Shown: positions 7,658 through 15,636 of the stretch, piece after piece
Layout: each line of letters begins with the position of its first letter
Position numbering within the stretch: position 1 is the stretch's first letter
Source: Streptomyces finlayi
GTDB lineage: Bacteria; Actinomycetota; Actinomycetes; Streptomycetales; Streptomycetaceae
Direction: 5' to 3'
Assembly: GCF_014216315.1 (NCBI RefSeq)
Contig: NZ_CP045702.1
Location: 1,922,001-1,986,000, forward strand
Length of the DNA stretch: 64,000 bases
Translations under genes and position numbers: made by a program
Notes under the pieces: generated by a model
Seen by the model: only the letters and a program-made list of their open reading frames with translations
Databases searched by the model: none
What the model was told of the DNA's origin: nothing

Positions 7658-8848
7658 TCAAGTACCGCCTCGCCGCACGTCCCCGTCGCATGTCGCCCTC
7701 CGCGTCAATCGCCATCCGTCGCCTTCCCGTTCGACGAACCCCAGTGAGTGCAGTTCGTACAGTCGGCCGAGCGCCTCGTCGGCGGTGACACCCGCGGTGC
7801 GCGCCACCTCCCGGCCGTCGACGGCGCCCCGGTACGGCAACGCCTCCAGGACCCGTGCGGTCACGGCGTCGAGCAGGTCCCTGGGGAGTACGGGCCCTCT
7901 TCTGGCGGGCGCGAGATCGCCGATGTCGCCTACCAGTTCGGCCACTTCGGAGGCGTCGGTCACCAACACCGCCTCCCCGCGCAGCAGTTCATGGACTCCG
8001 GCCGACAGGCCACTGGTGGCGGGACCGGGCACCCCTATCGTGAACCGGCCGAGCCGCTGCGCGCTGCGGGCGGTGACCAGCGAACCGCTGCGGTATTCGG
8101 CCTCGACCACCACCGTCCCCCTGGTCAGAGCAGCGATCACCCGGTTGCGCATCACGAACCTGCTGCGCGTCGGATGGTCACCCGGCGCCAACTCACTCAG
8201 GATCAGGCCCTGTTCGGCCATGCGTCCGATCAACTCGGCGTGACCCCGGGGGTAGGTGACGTCCACCCCGCAGGCGAGCACGGCCATCGTCGCGCCGCCC
8301 ACGGCGAGGGCACCGCGATGGGCCGCCCCGTCCACACCGAACGCCGCTCCGGAGACCACCACCCAGCCGCGCTCCGCGAGCCCCGAGCCGAGATCGGCGG
8401 CCATATGCGCCCCGTACGGTGTGCAGGCCCTGGCGCCCACAACCGCGACGGAGCGCAACGCCCACAGGCGCAGGTCCGAACGCCCCCGCACCCACAGACC
8501 GACCGGTCTGGCGTCGCCCAGGTCGTCGAGCTGGGTCGGCCACTCCCGGTCGCCTGGACAGACGAACCGCCCGCCGGCCGCGGCCACTGCCGCCAGATCC
8601 CGCTCCGGTTCGGTGGCCGCGGCCCGTAAGCGGTAGCCGCCCAGTCGCACCGCCGTCATCCCCGGCAACTGCTCCGCCGAGCCGTCGGCGGTGCTGAGAC
8701 GCCGGACCAGTTCGACCGGACCCGTCTCCCGGAGCCAGCGGCCCGTACGCTCGTCGCCCGGTTCGGTGATCCGCGTCAGCGCGACCCGCGCGAGCCGTGC
8801 CCGTTCATCGCACGCGGTGTCCTCCCCCTCGTTCCTCAGCCGGCTCAC
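7658..8848 (-). CDS. dprA: DNA-processing protein DprA
   Basis: Binds incoming single-stranded DNA and loads RecA in transformable bacteria; its role in Streptomyces is unclear. It is 396 residues. The Rossmann-like core starts at SVAVVGARACTPYGAHMA and continues with VVSGAAFGVDGAAHRGAL. A C-terminal winged-helix part follows (VARTAGVTADEALGRLYELH). The ORF is open to 9304 by overlap with comM. The GTG at 8846-8848 overlaps the comM stop as GTGA, so coupling sets this start. The dprA-comM-yraN order is widespread in actinobacteria. Confidence 0.92.
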   Translation of the reverse strand: MSRLRNEGEDTACDERARLARVALTRITEPGDERTGRWLRETGPVELVRRLSTADGSAEQLPGMTAVRLGGYRLRAAATEPERDLAAVAAAGGRFVCPGDREWPTQLDDLGDARPVGLWVRGRSDLRLWALRSVAVVGARACTPYGAHMAADLGSGLAERGWVVVSGAAFGVDGAAHRGALAVGGATMAVLACGVDVTYPRGHAELIGRMAEQGLILSELAPGDHPTRSRFVMRNRVIAALTRGTVVVEAEYRSGSLVTARSAQRLGRFTIGVPGPATSGLSAGVHELLRGEAVLVTDASEVAELVGDIGDLAPARRGPVLPRDLLDAVTARVLEALPYRGAVDGREVARTAGVTADEALGRLYELHSLGFVEREGDGWRLTRRATCDGDVRRGGT

Positions 8849-10470
8849 GATGCCCCGGCTTCCATCGGCACCCCTCGGTGGATGCCCGTCCGCAACTCCA
8901 GTGCCACCGCGATGTCCGAGGCGTCGGGACGGTCGGCGGCGCGGAGGTCCGCGACGGTCCACGCCACTCTCAGCACGCGGTCCAGCCCCCGGGCCGTCAG
9001 GATTCCCCGTTCCATGTCGCGTTCGGCGGCATGCAGCGCGCCGGGGGCCGCGAGGAGACGGGTCCGCAGCTCGTGGCCCGGCACTTCGCTGTTGGTGTTC
9101 CAGGGGGTTCCGGCCAGCCGGTCGGCCGCCCGCTCCCTCGCCTCCCGCACCCGGGCGGCCACCTCGGCCGTCGTCTCGCCTCGCCCGCCGCGCCCCATGA
9201 GGTCCGCCCGGCTGACGGGTTCCACCTCGACCCGTAGATCGACCCGGTCCAGCAGCGGCCCGGAAAGCCTCGACTGGTAGCGGCGGATCATGGCGGGCGG
9301 GCATTCGCAGCCGGCTCCGCTGAGGGTGTGCCGGCCGCAGGGACAGGGATTGGCGGCCAGCACCATCAGGAATCGCGCGGGCAGCCGCACCACCCCCGCC
9401 GCGCGGGCGACCACCACGTGTCCGGACTCCAGCGGTTGCCGCAGCGCGTCGAGCGCGCGTCCGGAGAACTCAGGTGCCTCGTCCAGAAAGAGCACACCTC
9501 TGTGGGCCAGCGAGACCGCTCCGGGCCTTGGAAGGCCGTTCCCTCCGCCCACCAGGGACTGCATCGTCGCCGAGTGATGTGGAGCGCAGTACGGCGCCCT
9601 GGTCACCAGGGGTTCGCCCGGCGGGAGGATTCCCGCCACCGAATGGACCGCCGTCACCTCCAGGGATTCCTGACGGGTCAGGGGCGGCAGGATCGCCGAG
9701 AGCCGCTCCGCCAGCATCGTCTTGCCGGCGCCCGGCGGACCCGAGAGGAACAGATGGTGGCCCCCTGCCGCCGCCACCTCCAGAGCCTTGCGCGGCCGGT
9801 GCTGACCGGCGACGTCCGCGAGGTCGGGCCGGTGGCCGTCGCTGCCCTGCACCGCGAACGGGGCGAGCCCCGTCCCCACACCCGCCCCCGGCATCATCAG
9901 TCCGGCCAGCATGCTGTCGGGGCGGCCCTGGGCAGCCGGCGGTTCCTCGGGGACCGGCTCGTCCGCGAGCACGGCGATCAACTGCCGCAGGCTCCGTACG
10001 CCCAGGACCGAGACGCCCGGTACGAGAGCCGCCTCCCCGGCGGTCTGTTCGGGGACGACCACATGCCGGTACCCCGCCTCCGCAGCGGCGAGCACCGCGG
10101 GCAGCACCCCGCGCACGGGACGCACCCGGCCGTCCAGGCCCAGTTCGCCGATCATCACCACATCGGCGATGGCCGCCGGGTCGATGCGTTCCGCCGCACC
10201 GAGCACGGCACACGCCACGGCGAGATCGAAACCACTGCCACTCTTCGGTACCGATGCCGGGGAGAGGCCCACCGTGAGTTTCTTCTGCGGCCATTCGGCA
10301 CCGGAGTTGACCACGGCCGCCCTGACCCGGTCCCGGCTCTCCACCAGGCTCTTGTCCGGCAGTCCCACCAGGGTGAACGCCGCCACCCCCGGCTCCAGGT
10401 CCGCCTGGACCTCCACCACCACACCCTCGACGCCGACCAGCGCCACCGAACACGCACGGGCGAACCCCAT
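8845..10470 (-). CDS. comM: YifB/ComM family Mg-chelatase-like AAA+ ATPase
   Basis: Hexameric helicase-like ATPase that promotes branch migration during integration of transforming DNA in species where it has been studied. It is 541 residues. An N-terminal Lon-protease-like domain (about 1-170, with LVGLPDKSLVESRDRVRAA) precedes the AAA+ core. Walker A is SGPPGAGKTM and Walker B is GVLFLDEAPEF. A zinc-type NPCPCGRH ... CECPP motif and a C-terminal Mg-chelatase domain (QSRLSGPLLDRVDLRVEV) follow. It shares TGATG with the upstream yraN gene and GTGA with dprA, so the three form one transcriptional unit. Confidence 0.93.
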   Translation of the reverse strand: MGFARACSVALVGVEGVVVEVQADLEPGVAAFTLVGLPDKSLVESRDRVRAAVVNSGAEWPQKKLTVGLSPASVPKSGSGFDLAVACAVLGAAERIDPAAIADVVMIGELGLDGRVRPVRGVLPAVLAAAEAGYRHVVVPEQTAGEAALVPGVSVLGVRSLRQLIAVLADEPVPEEPPAAQGRPDSMLAGLMMPGAGVGTGLAPFAVQGSDGHRPDLADVAGQHRPRKALEVAAAGGHHLFLSGPPGAGKTMLAERLSAILPPLTRQESLEVTAVHSVAGILPPGEPLVTRAPYCAPHHSATMQSLVGGGNGLPRPGAVSLAHRGVLFLDEAPEFSGRALDALRQPLESGHVVVARAAGVVRLPARFLMVLAANPCPCGRHTLSGAGCECPPAMIRRYQSRLSGPLLDRVDLRVEVEPVSRADLMGRGGRGETTAEVAARVREARERAADRLAGTPWNTNSEVPGHELRTRLLAAPGALHAAERDMERGILTARGLDRVLRVAWTVADLRAADRPDASDIAVALELRTGIHRGVPMEAGAS

Positions 10471-10829
10471 CAGGCCACCCCCCGCACGTGCTCGGCGACG
10501 GGCGCTCCGCGCCTGGGCAGGATCACACCGACCAGATCGATCCGGACCCCGCCGGACGGTGGTCCGCCGTGCTGGTCGAGCCAGATCCCGGCGAGCCTTC
10601 GCAGTCGCTCGGCCTTGACCGGTGTGACGGCCGCCATCGGATGTTCGAAGGCTCCGGCCCTGCGGGTCTTGACCTCGCAGATCACCAACGCATCGCCCTC
10701 ACCTGCGACGATGTCGATCTCTCCGGCCCGGCACCGCCAGTTGCGTGCCAGTACCGCCATGCCCGCTTCGGTCAGCAGCCGCGCCGCCAGATCCTCGCCG
10801 TACCGCCCGAGTGCCCCCCGTGCGTTCAT
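10470..10829 (-). CDS. yraN: YraN family (UPF0102) nuclease-fold protein
   Basis: 119 residues. It has the restriction-endonuclease-like motif of the family: GRYGEDLAARLL, then NWRCRAGEIDIVAGEG and VICEVKTRR, with the E...D...ExK catalytic-type residues in place. It is probably a Holliday-junction-type or accessory nuclease, but the role is not established. It is the first gene of the yraN-comM-dprA group and its stop overlaps the comM start (TGATG). Confidence 0.88.
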   Translation of the reverse strand: MNARGALGRYGEDLAARLLTEAGMAVLARNWRCRAGEIDIVAGEGDALVICEVKTRRAGAFEHPMAAVTPVKAERLRRLAGIWLDQHGGPPSGGVRIDLVGVILPRRGAPVAEHVRGVA

Positions 10830-10912
10830 TCGGCACCACCTCCGGCACCGACTCTGCCGTCTCGGGCCGGAACGGGTGGATCTTGGTGGATAACTCAGTG
10901 ATTGTGGATAAC

Positions 10913-11221
10913 TCAGCCACCCGGAAGTTCGAGATCGCTCTTGTTGAGCTCCTCGATGTTGACGTCCTTGAAGGTCAGAACACGGACCTGCTTGACGAAC
11001 CGGGCGGGCCGGTACATGTCCCAGACCCAGGCGTCCGCCATGGACACCTCGAAAAAGACCTCACCCTGGACCGAGTGCACTTGCATCTCGTAATCGTTGG
11101 TGAGGTAGAAGCGCCGTTCGGTCTCGATCACATATTTGAACAGACCGACGACATCGCGGTACTCCCGGTAGAGCTTCAGCTCCATCTCGGTCTCGTACTT
11201 CTCGAGGTCCTCGGCGCTCAT
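10913..11221 (-). CDS. DUF2469 family protein
   Basis: 102 residues, acidic and highly conserved in actinobacteria. It starts MSAEDLEKYETEMELKLYRE and has VHSVQGEVFFEVSMADAWVW in the middle. Function is unknown; its constant position between the signal peptidase group and yraN suggests a housekeeping role. It probably belongs to the sipZ-nudix-DUF2469 operon. Confidence 0.9.
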   Translation of the reverse strand: MSAEDLEKYETEMELKLYREYRDVVGLFKYVIETERRFYLTNDYEMQVHSVQGEVFFEVSMADAWVWDMYRPARFVKQVRVLTFKDVNIEELNKSDLELPGG

Positions 11222-11284
11222 GGCATGTTCCCCTTCAGCCGTGCGTCCCCCTATTGTGCGTCAGCCTCTCCCGCTCCCGGCCGA

Positions 11285-11773
11285 TTAGACGATTTCGGGA
11301 GCCAGGACCAGCGGATGACGTGGAGGACCCTCGTCGAGCAGCGTGCGCAGCAGCTCGGCGAGTCTGGTCGGGTACACCGTCTCACGCGCCGCCAGCAGTT
11401 CGGTGGAAGTCCACCACCTGGAGCCCGCGATACTGCGCAGCTCCAGGTCGGTGAAGGCCGTCGGGACCGTGACGGTCCGCGCCGTCCGGGCGAGGAAGTA
11501 CCACTCGTCCTGGTCCCAGCGCCGCCCGTCGAACGGAAACGAGCAGGTCCGCTTCCAGAGAACCGGGCCGAGCTCCACGTCCACGATCCCCGTCTCCTCC
11601 GCGAGCTCACGCAGCGCGGCCTCTTCATGGGTCTCCTGGCCCTCCAGGCCGCCACCCGGGGTGAACCACCAGGTCTCCGCCGGGTCCGCCGGCTCGAACC
11701 CGTGCAGGAGGAGAACGCGGTCGTCCGGATCGAGGAGTACCACCCGGGCGACCCTGCGCGACTCAGCGGCCAC
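11285..11773 (-). CDS. Nudix hydrolase
   Basis: 162 residues with a complete Nudix box, from GGGLEGQETHEEA through ALRELAEETGI at about residues 40-62 (G-x5-E-x7-REL-x2-EE-x-G). It hydrolyses a nucleoside diphosphate linked to some moiety; the substrate cannot be told from sequence. It overlaps the end of the sipZ gene by 11 bases and was called mutT-like in the equivalent S. lividans operon. Confidence 0.88.
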   Translation of the reverse strand: MAAESRRVARVVLLDPDDRVLLLHGFEPADPAETWWFTPGGGLEGQETHEEAALRELAEETGIVDVELGPVLWKRTCSFPFDGRRWDQDEWYFLARTARTVTVPTAFTDLELRSIAGSRWWTSTELLAARETVYPTRLAELLRTLLDEGPPRHPLVLAPEIV

Positions 11774-12527
11774 GCGCGGGCTCCGCCGTGCGGGTGCGGC
11801 GCGAGGCCCGTGCGACGACGGCGCTGTGGACGGACCCGGCCAGGATCAGCAGGGCACCCACCGCCGCGGCGCCCAGCTGGAGCAGCAGCGGTCCGGCGGC
11901 CGAGATCCCGCCGGGCAGTCCCGCGAAGCTCCGCGGCCGCTCGATCAGGCTCTGGGACGGCCAGGCGACGGCGTCCAGTCGGGCGTGCACGGCGCTGAGC
12001 GGCACCGATCCCTGTCCGGGGTCGTCCAGGTAGACCCTGGAATCCAGCGAGGTGCTGCGCTCGTCACCTAGGAGGAACACCCGCCCCTTGGGCACCGCTG
12101 CCCTGAAGTCCTGCTGCGCGACCGGGGCCCCTGCCCGGCCCTCACCGAAGGACTGCCCCTGCAGATACGGTTCGTCAATGGGTTCGCCGTTAACGGTCAG
12201 CCGTCCGTCGGCATCGCAGCAGGCGACCTTGTCGCCGCCGGTCCCGACCACTCGCTTCACCATCGGCTGGTCACCCCACACCGAGTCGGTGAAGACCACC
12301 ACGTCCCCACGCCTCACGTCGGCGCCGTCGATCCGCTCCGCGAGCACCCGGTCCCCGGCCGCGACCGTCGGGCTCATGGACGCAGTCGGCACCGTGTAGG
12401 GCTTGTACACCACGGCTCCCCAGGCGAAGCCGCCGAGGAAGAGCACACAGCCGACGGCCACGGCCAGGCTCGACAACACATTGCCGAGCCGGCCGCGGCC
12501 GTCACCCGTTCGTCCTGTTCCGCTCAT
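11763..12527 (-). CDS. sipZ: type I signal peptidase (SipZ-like)
   Basis: Cleaves signal peptides from Sec- and Tat-exported proteins at the membrane. It is 254 residues. An N-terminal membrane segment precedes box B with the catalytic Ser (YTVPTASMSPTV). Box D has the catalytic Lys (PMVKRVVGTGGDKV), and the last box is FLLGDERSTSLDSR. A second membrane segment lies at the C-terminus (GPLLLQLGAAAVGALLIL). The ORF is open to 12743, but the ATG at 12525-12527 follows a GGGGAG-like site. In S. lividans sipZ heads a separate operon with a Nudix gene, and the spacing here fits that. Confidence 0.9.
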   Translation of the reverse strand: MSGTGRTGDGRGRLGNVLSSLAVAVGCVLFLGGFAWGAVVYKPYTVPTASMSPTVAAGDRVLAERIDGADVRRGDVVVFTDSVWGDQPMVKRVVGTGGDKVACCDADGRLTVNGEPIDEPYLQGQSFGEGRAGAPVAQQDFRAAVPKGRVFLLGDERSTSLDSRVYLDDPGQGSVPLSAVHARLDAVAWPSQSLIERPRSFAGLPGGISAAGPLLLQLGAAAVGALLILAGSVHSAVVARASRRTRTAEPARGR

Positions 12528-12577
12528 CCCAGCGCTCCCCCATCGGAGATCGACAATCGCTGATCCGAGTCGGCACC

Positions 12578-13486
12578 CTACCCGGCGGTACGCCCGCGGG
12601 TCAGCCTCCGGCGACGCCACAACACGAGGGGCAACGCTGCGACTGCACCGAGTGCTCCCGGCATCAGCCCCGTTGCCACGTTGATCCCCGGCTGGTCGAA
12701 TGTGCTCGGGATCGGCAGGGTCGCCCAGCGGTTGATCGGCCACGCGACCACGATGGCCCGGCCGACGACCTCGTCCGTGGAAACCGTGCCCTGGCCAGGA
12801 AGTTCTTGGTGATATCGGGAATCGCGCGAATTCTGCCGGTGATCACCCATCACCCAGATGCGCCCCTCGGACACCTTGATCGGCCCGAACGGCTCATCGT
12901 TGCAGGGCGTGTCCCCGGCGAAGATGAACGACTTTTCCTCCAGAGCCTTGCCGTTGACGGTCATCGGTCCGTTCTTCTTGCACTCCACCGTGTCGCCGCC
13001 CACCGCGATGACCCGTTTGATCAGGTCCTTCTCCTCGGCGGAGGGCATGAGCCCGATGAAGCTGAGGAACTTCTGCGCCACGTTGGGCTCGGGCGTCACT
13101 GTGTCCTCGAGCCAGCCGCCCGGGTCGTGGAAGACCACGACCTCGCCGCGCTCCGGCTCCGCGCCGAACCACGGTGTCAGCTTGTCGACCAGCACCCGGT
13201 CGCCCCGCTGCAGAGTGTTCTGCATCGAGTCGGACGGGATCGAGAACGCCTGCACCAGGAACGTCTTGATCAGCAGCGCCAGAATCAGCGCGATGCCGAT
13301 GAGCAGAGGCAGTTCCTTCCAGAAGGAGCGCTGCTTCTTCGGAGCCCTGCCACCGCTGACCGGGGAGTCGCCGTCACTCTCCGTCCGGTCCACCGACGGC
13401 TCCCCCCGAGCCCCGGCGCTCGAAGGCCGGTCCTCGGGTCCGTCGTGTCCGGATCGTGCGCCGACCGCCAAATCCCCCACATCCAC
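12578..13486 (-). CDS. sipY: type I signal peptidase (SipY-like)
   Basis: 302 residues with a GTG start. An acidic cytoplasmic N-terminal region of about 55 residues precedes the membrane anchor (LPLLIGIALILALLIKTFLV). The catalytic Ser lies in SIPSDSMQNTL and the catalytic Lys in LIKRVIAVGGDTV. The last box is GRIWVMGDHRQNSRDSRY, and a C-terminal hydrophobic segment ends in RRRRLTRGR. The first 110 or so bases and the upstream region are repeated at about 14,560-14,830, where a decayed sipY copy lies. A small secreted-protein gene is immediately upstream (319 bp away). Confidence 0.92.
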   Translation of the reverse strand: MDVGDLAVGARSGHDGPEDRPSSAGARGEPSVDRTESDGDSPVSGGRAPKKQRSFWKELPLLIGIALILALLIKTFLVQAFSIPSDSMQNTLQRGDRVLVDKLTPWFGAEPERGEVVVFHDPGGWLEDTVTPEPNVAQKFLSFIGLMPSAEEKDLIKRVIAVGGDTVECKKNGPMTVNGKALEEKSFIFAGDTPCNDEPFGPIKVSEGRIWVMGDHRQNSRDSRYHQELPGQGTVSTDEVVGRAIVVAWPINRWATLPIPSTFDQPGINVATGLMPGALGAVAALPLVLWRRRRLTRGRTAG

Positions 13487-13640
13487 TCCTCAATCCGTGC
13501 CACCGCCCGCACCCCGGTTGGCGCAGGCCCACCACTCCCATAACGAGCGGGAGTTCCGCAGGGATCGGGAGCAGGACCATTCCTTAACGATCCTGGGAGG
13601 ACACACTATTCGACAGGCCGACGCCCTCCTCGCCCTGAGC
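13370..13640. repeat. duplicated segment, copy A (sipX 3' end plus sipY 5' end)
   Basis: About 270 bp closely resembles 14,560-14,830 (roughly 85 percent by eye, with few gaps). It contains the sipY start and, in another frame, an orphan copy of the sipX C-terminus (ELPLVMGVVGL ... GRRTIRTRRT) ending at 13,374. This part of the sequence (13,487-13,804) has no other gene. It is read as one end of a tandem duplication. Confidence 0.8.
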
Positions 13641-13804
13641 TCGCGCTGCCGATCGCCGTACGTGCCGCCGGCTTCACCTCCAGGCCATCGGGCCCGGTGA
13701 TGTGCCGACGCGAAACGGGGCGATGTCTTCCGGCTGACGACAGCCGAAATTCACCGCCCCGTCTCAGGTCAGCACGCCCCTCATGCTTCAGAGCGACGCG
13801 AGGG

Positions 13805-14215
13805 TCAGGAAACGCCGCACGTCCAGTACCCCCACATTCCCCACTCGCCACTCGAGTACTCGCCCAGGCCGGCCTGGATGCAGACCCCGGTCCCCTCCGC
13901 GTACGCCTTGTTCACCGACACCGTGTTGCCCGCCGACTGCGTGTTCCAGATGGTGAAGTCGTACCCACCATCCGACTTGTAAGGAGCGACGTCCACCTTG
14001 AGAACCGCCGACCAGCCGTCCGCACAGGAGTCGGTGAGATTGAATATCTCGCCGGCATCCTCGAACCGACCGTGCGAGCCGTTGGCGCAGCTGGACTTGA
14101 CGCTTTGGCCCCAAGAGGAGACCGACGTCCCTGCCGAAGCCGGCGAACTGGCCAGTCCTACCAGCGCGGCCGAAGCCGCCACCGCCCCAAGTACCCGAAT
14201 CCGTGTCGTGCGCAT
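13805..14215 (-). CDS. small secreted four-cysteine protein, unknown function
   Basis: 136 residues. The signal peptide is MRTTRIRVLGAVAASAALVG with a likely AxA cleavage after SSPASA. The mature chain of about 108 residues has four Cys (KSSCANG, TDSCADGW, TGVCIQAG, YWTCGVS), enough for two disulphides, and is rich in Gly, Ser and Trp. I do not recognise the family. GC content looks lower than the neighbours, and the gene has replaced DNA between the two copies of a duplicated sip segment, which suggests acquisition. The ATG at 14213-14215 follows a GGTGGGA-like site, and an AT-rich stretch at about 14,240-14,275 may be its promoter. Confidence 0.8.
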   Translation of the reverse strand: MRTTRIRVLGAVAASAALVGLASSPASAGTSVSSWGQSVKSSCANGSHGRFEDAGEIFNLTDSCADGWSAVLKVDVAPYKSDGGYDFTIWNTQSAGNTVSVNKAYAEGTGVCIQAGLGEYSSGEWGMWGYWTCGVS

Positions 14216-14239
14216 ACCAATCCCACCCCACTATCGAAC

Positions 14240-14275
14240 ATCTTGTGAACGCAAGTAAAAATAAAGGGTACTGAT
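14240..14275 (-). promoter_or_regulatory. AT-rich probable promoter of the secreted-protein gene
   Basis: This short stretch contains runs of A/T (TAAAAATAAAGGG on the plus strand) that stand out in the GC-rich background. It is 25-60 bp upstream of the secreted-protein start. No clean -35/-10 pair could be assigned. The rest of 14,216-14,562 is the pseudogene remnant described separately. Confidence 0.4.
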
Positions 14276-14399
14276 CTTGAGCAGAGCCGCTTCGCGCGCC
14301 TGTGTCCCAACCGTTAGCTTCACTCCTGCGGAGGGCGGGGCTCCGGTCGGGCCCCGCTCCACGGCAACGGGTCCACGGGGCCGCACCCCAACGCCGCCG

Positions 14400-14675
14400 C
14401 CACACCAGTGGCGCAGCACTCAGAATCCCGATCACCCGGGTACAACTGGTGATAGCGAGAGCCCATCGAGTCGTGGCGGTGAGCGCCCATCACCCAGAGC
14501 CTGCCTTGAGGCACTTCACCTTGAACCGGTCACCCGGATCGCCGACGTCCGGGAAGTCGCCTTCACTCTCCGTCCGGCCCACCAACGCCTCCCCCTGAGC
14601 CCCGGCGTTCACCGGCCGGTCCTCGGGTTCGTCGTGTCCGGATCGTGCGCCGACCGTCAGATCCCCCACATCCAC
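14400..14675 (-). pseudogene. decayed sipY-like signal peptidase copy
   Basis: From 14,675 downward the frame gives VDVGDLTVGARSGHDEPEDR, almost the same as the SipY N-terminus. After about 45 codons it jumps past the membrane anchor, catalytic Ser and catalytic Lys. It resumes out of frame at about 14,514 with GRLWVMGAHRHDSMGSRYHQ, the counterpart of the SipY box GRIWVMGDHRQNSRDSRYHQ with the conserved Asp changed to Ala. An internal deletion of about 500 bp and a frameshift make it non-functional. Confidence 0.8.
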
Positions 14676-14830
14676 TCCTCAATCCGTGCCGCCGCCCGCA
14701 CCCTGGTCGGTGTAGGCCCACCACTGCCATAACCAGCGCGAGTTCCGCGAAGATCGGGAGCAGGACCGTTCCGTAACGATCCTGGGAGGACAGACTTCTC
14801 GACGGGGTGGACGCCTCCGTCGTCCCGGCG
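14560..14830. repeat. duplicated segment, copy B (sipX 3' end plus ψsipY 5' end)
   Basis: This is the partner of 13,370-13,640. Here the sipX C-terminus is continuous with the complete sipX gene, and the start of the sipY pseudogene overlaps it. The pair marks a tandem duplication in the sip cluster. Confidence 0.8.
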
Positions 14831-15636
14831 CGCGCGTTCGGGACCGAGGCGTAGGTATCCGGTTCTTCCAGCTTGCGCCAATGACCGATCGGCCAGGCGA
14901 TCACGACGGCGCGTCCTACCACCGCGTCTTCGGAGACCGTGCCGTTGGCCGTCTTGTCCAGGTGGAAGCGCGAATCGGCGGAATTGGAGCGGTGGTCGCC
15001 CATCACGAAAATCCGGCCGGCCGGAACCTTTACCTCGAATTCAAGCGTGGAGGGCGGATTGCCCGGATACAGATACGGTTCGTCGAGCGGGACGCCGTTG
15101 ACGGTGATCCTGCCGTCTTCGTCGCAGCACTTCACTGTGTCGCCGCCGATCGCGATCACGCGCTTGATCAGGTCGTGTTCGTCGTCGGAGGGCAGCAGCC
15201 CGACAGCGGTCAGGGCTTGCTTCACCTGCTTGACGACGACGGGCGATTCCTCCTCCTGCACCGTAACCGGCGGGGTCCAGTCGGAGGGGTTGTTGAACAC
15301 GACGACGTCGCCGCGCTCCGCTTTCGACCCGAACCACGGCGTCAGCTTGTCGACCAGTACCCGGTCGCCGATCTGGATGGTCTGTTCCATCGAACCGGAC
15401 GGAATCACGAACGCCTGCACGAGAAAGGTCTTGAGCACCAGCGCGATCAGCAGCGCCACGAGGATGAGGAGGGGTATCTCCTTCGCCGCCGACCTGCGCC
15501 TGCGCCGCTTGACCTTGCGGGCCAGCTTGCGGCGCTCCGCCCTGGTCGGCAGGGAGCGGCGTGAGGTCGGCCTGGTCCCGGTCGGCAGCGGGATCTCCTC
15601 CTCGGACGCACCGCGCGGGCGCCCGCGGTTACCCAT
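14563..15636 (-). CDS. sipX: type I signal peptidase (SipX-like)
   Basis: 357 residues. A basic cytoplasmic region (KVKRRRRRSAAKE) leads into the membrane anchor. The catalytic Ser is in VIPSGSMEQTI and the catalytic Lys in LIKRVIAIGGDTV. The last box is GRIFVMGDHRSNSADSRF. Beyond residue 250 there is a long tail with one hydrophobic stretch (LLPIFAELALVMAVVGL) and an Arg/Gly-rich end. That tail is read from DNA that also encodes the start of sipY in another frame; the same overlap of about 113 bp exists at sipY proper, so a long sipX-sipY overlap is probably ancestral. The start overlaps the end of sipW by eight bases. Confidence 0.88.
   Translation of the reverse strand: MGNRGRPRGASEEEIPLPTGTRPTSRRSLPTRAERRKLARKVKRRRRRSAAKEIPLLILVALLIALVLKTFLVQAFVIPSGSMEQTIQIGDRVLVDKLTPWFGSKAERGDVVVFNNPSDWTPPVTVQEEESPVVVKQVKQALTAVGLLPSDDEHDLIKRVIAIGGDTVKCCDEDGRITVNGVPLDEPYLYPGNPPSTLEFEVKVPAGRIFVMGDHRSNSADSRFHLDKTANGTVSEDAVVGRAVVIAWPIGHWRKLEEPDTYASVPNARAGTTEASTPSRSLSSQDRYGTVLLPIFAELALVMAVVGLHRPGCGRRHGLRSGCGGSDGRRTIRTRRTRGPAGERRGSGGGVGGPDGE

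Noticed and set aside
13697..14248. Plus-strand frame opposite the small secreted-protein gene
   Set aside because: No start signal; the minus-strand frame has a clear signal peptide and Cys pattern.
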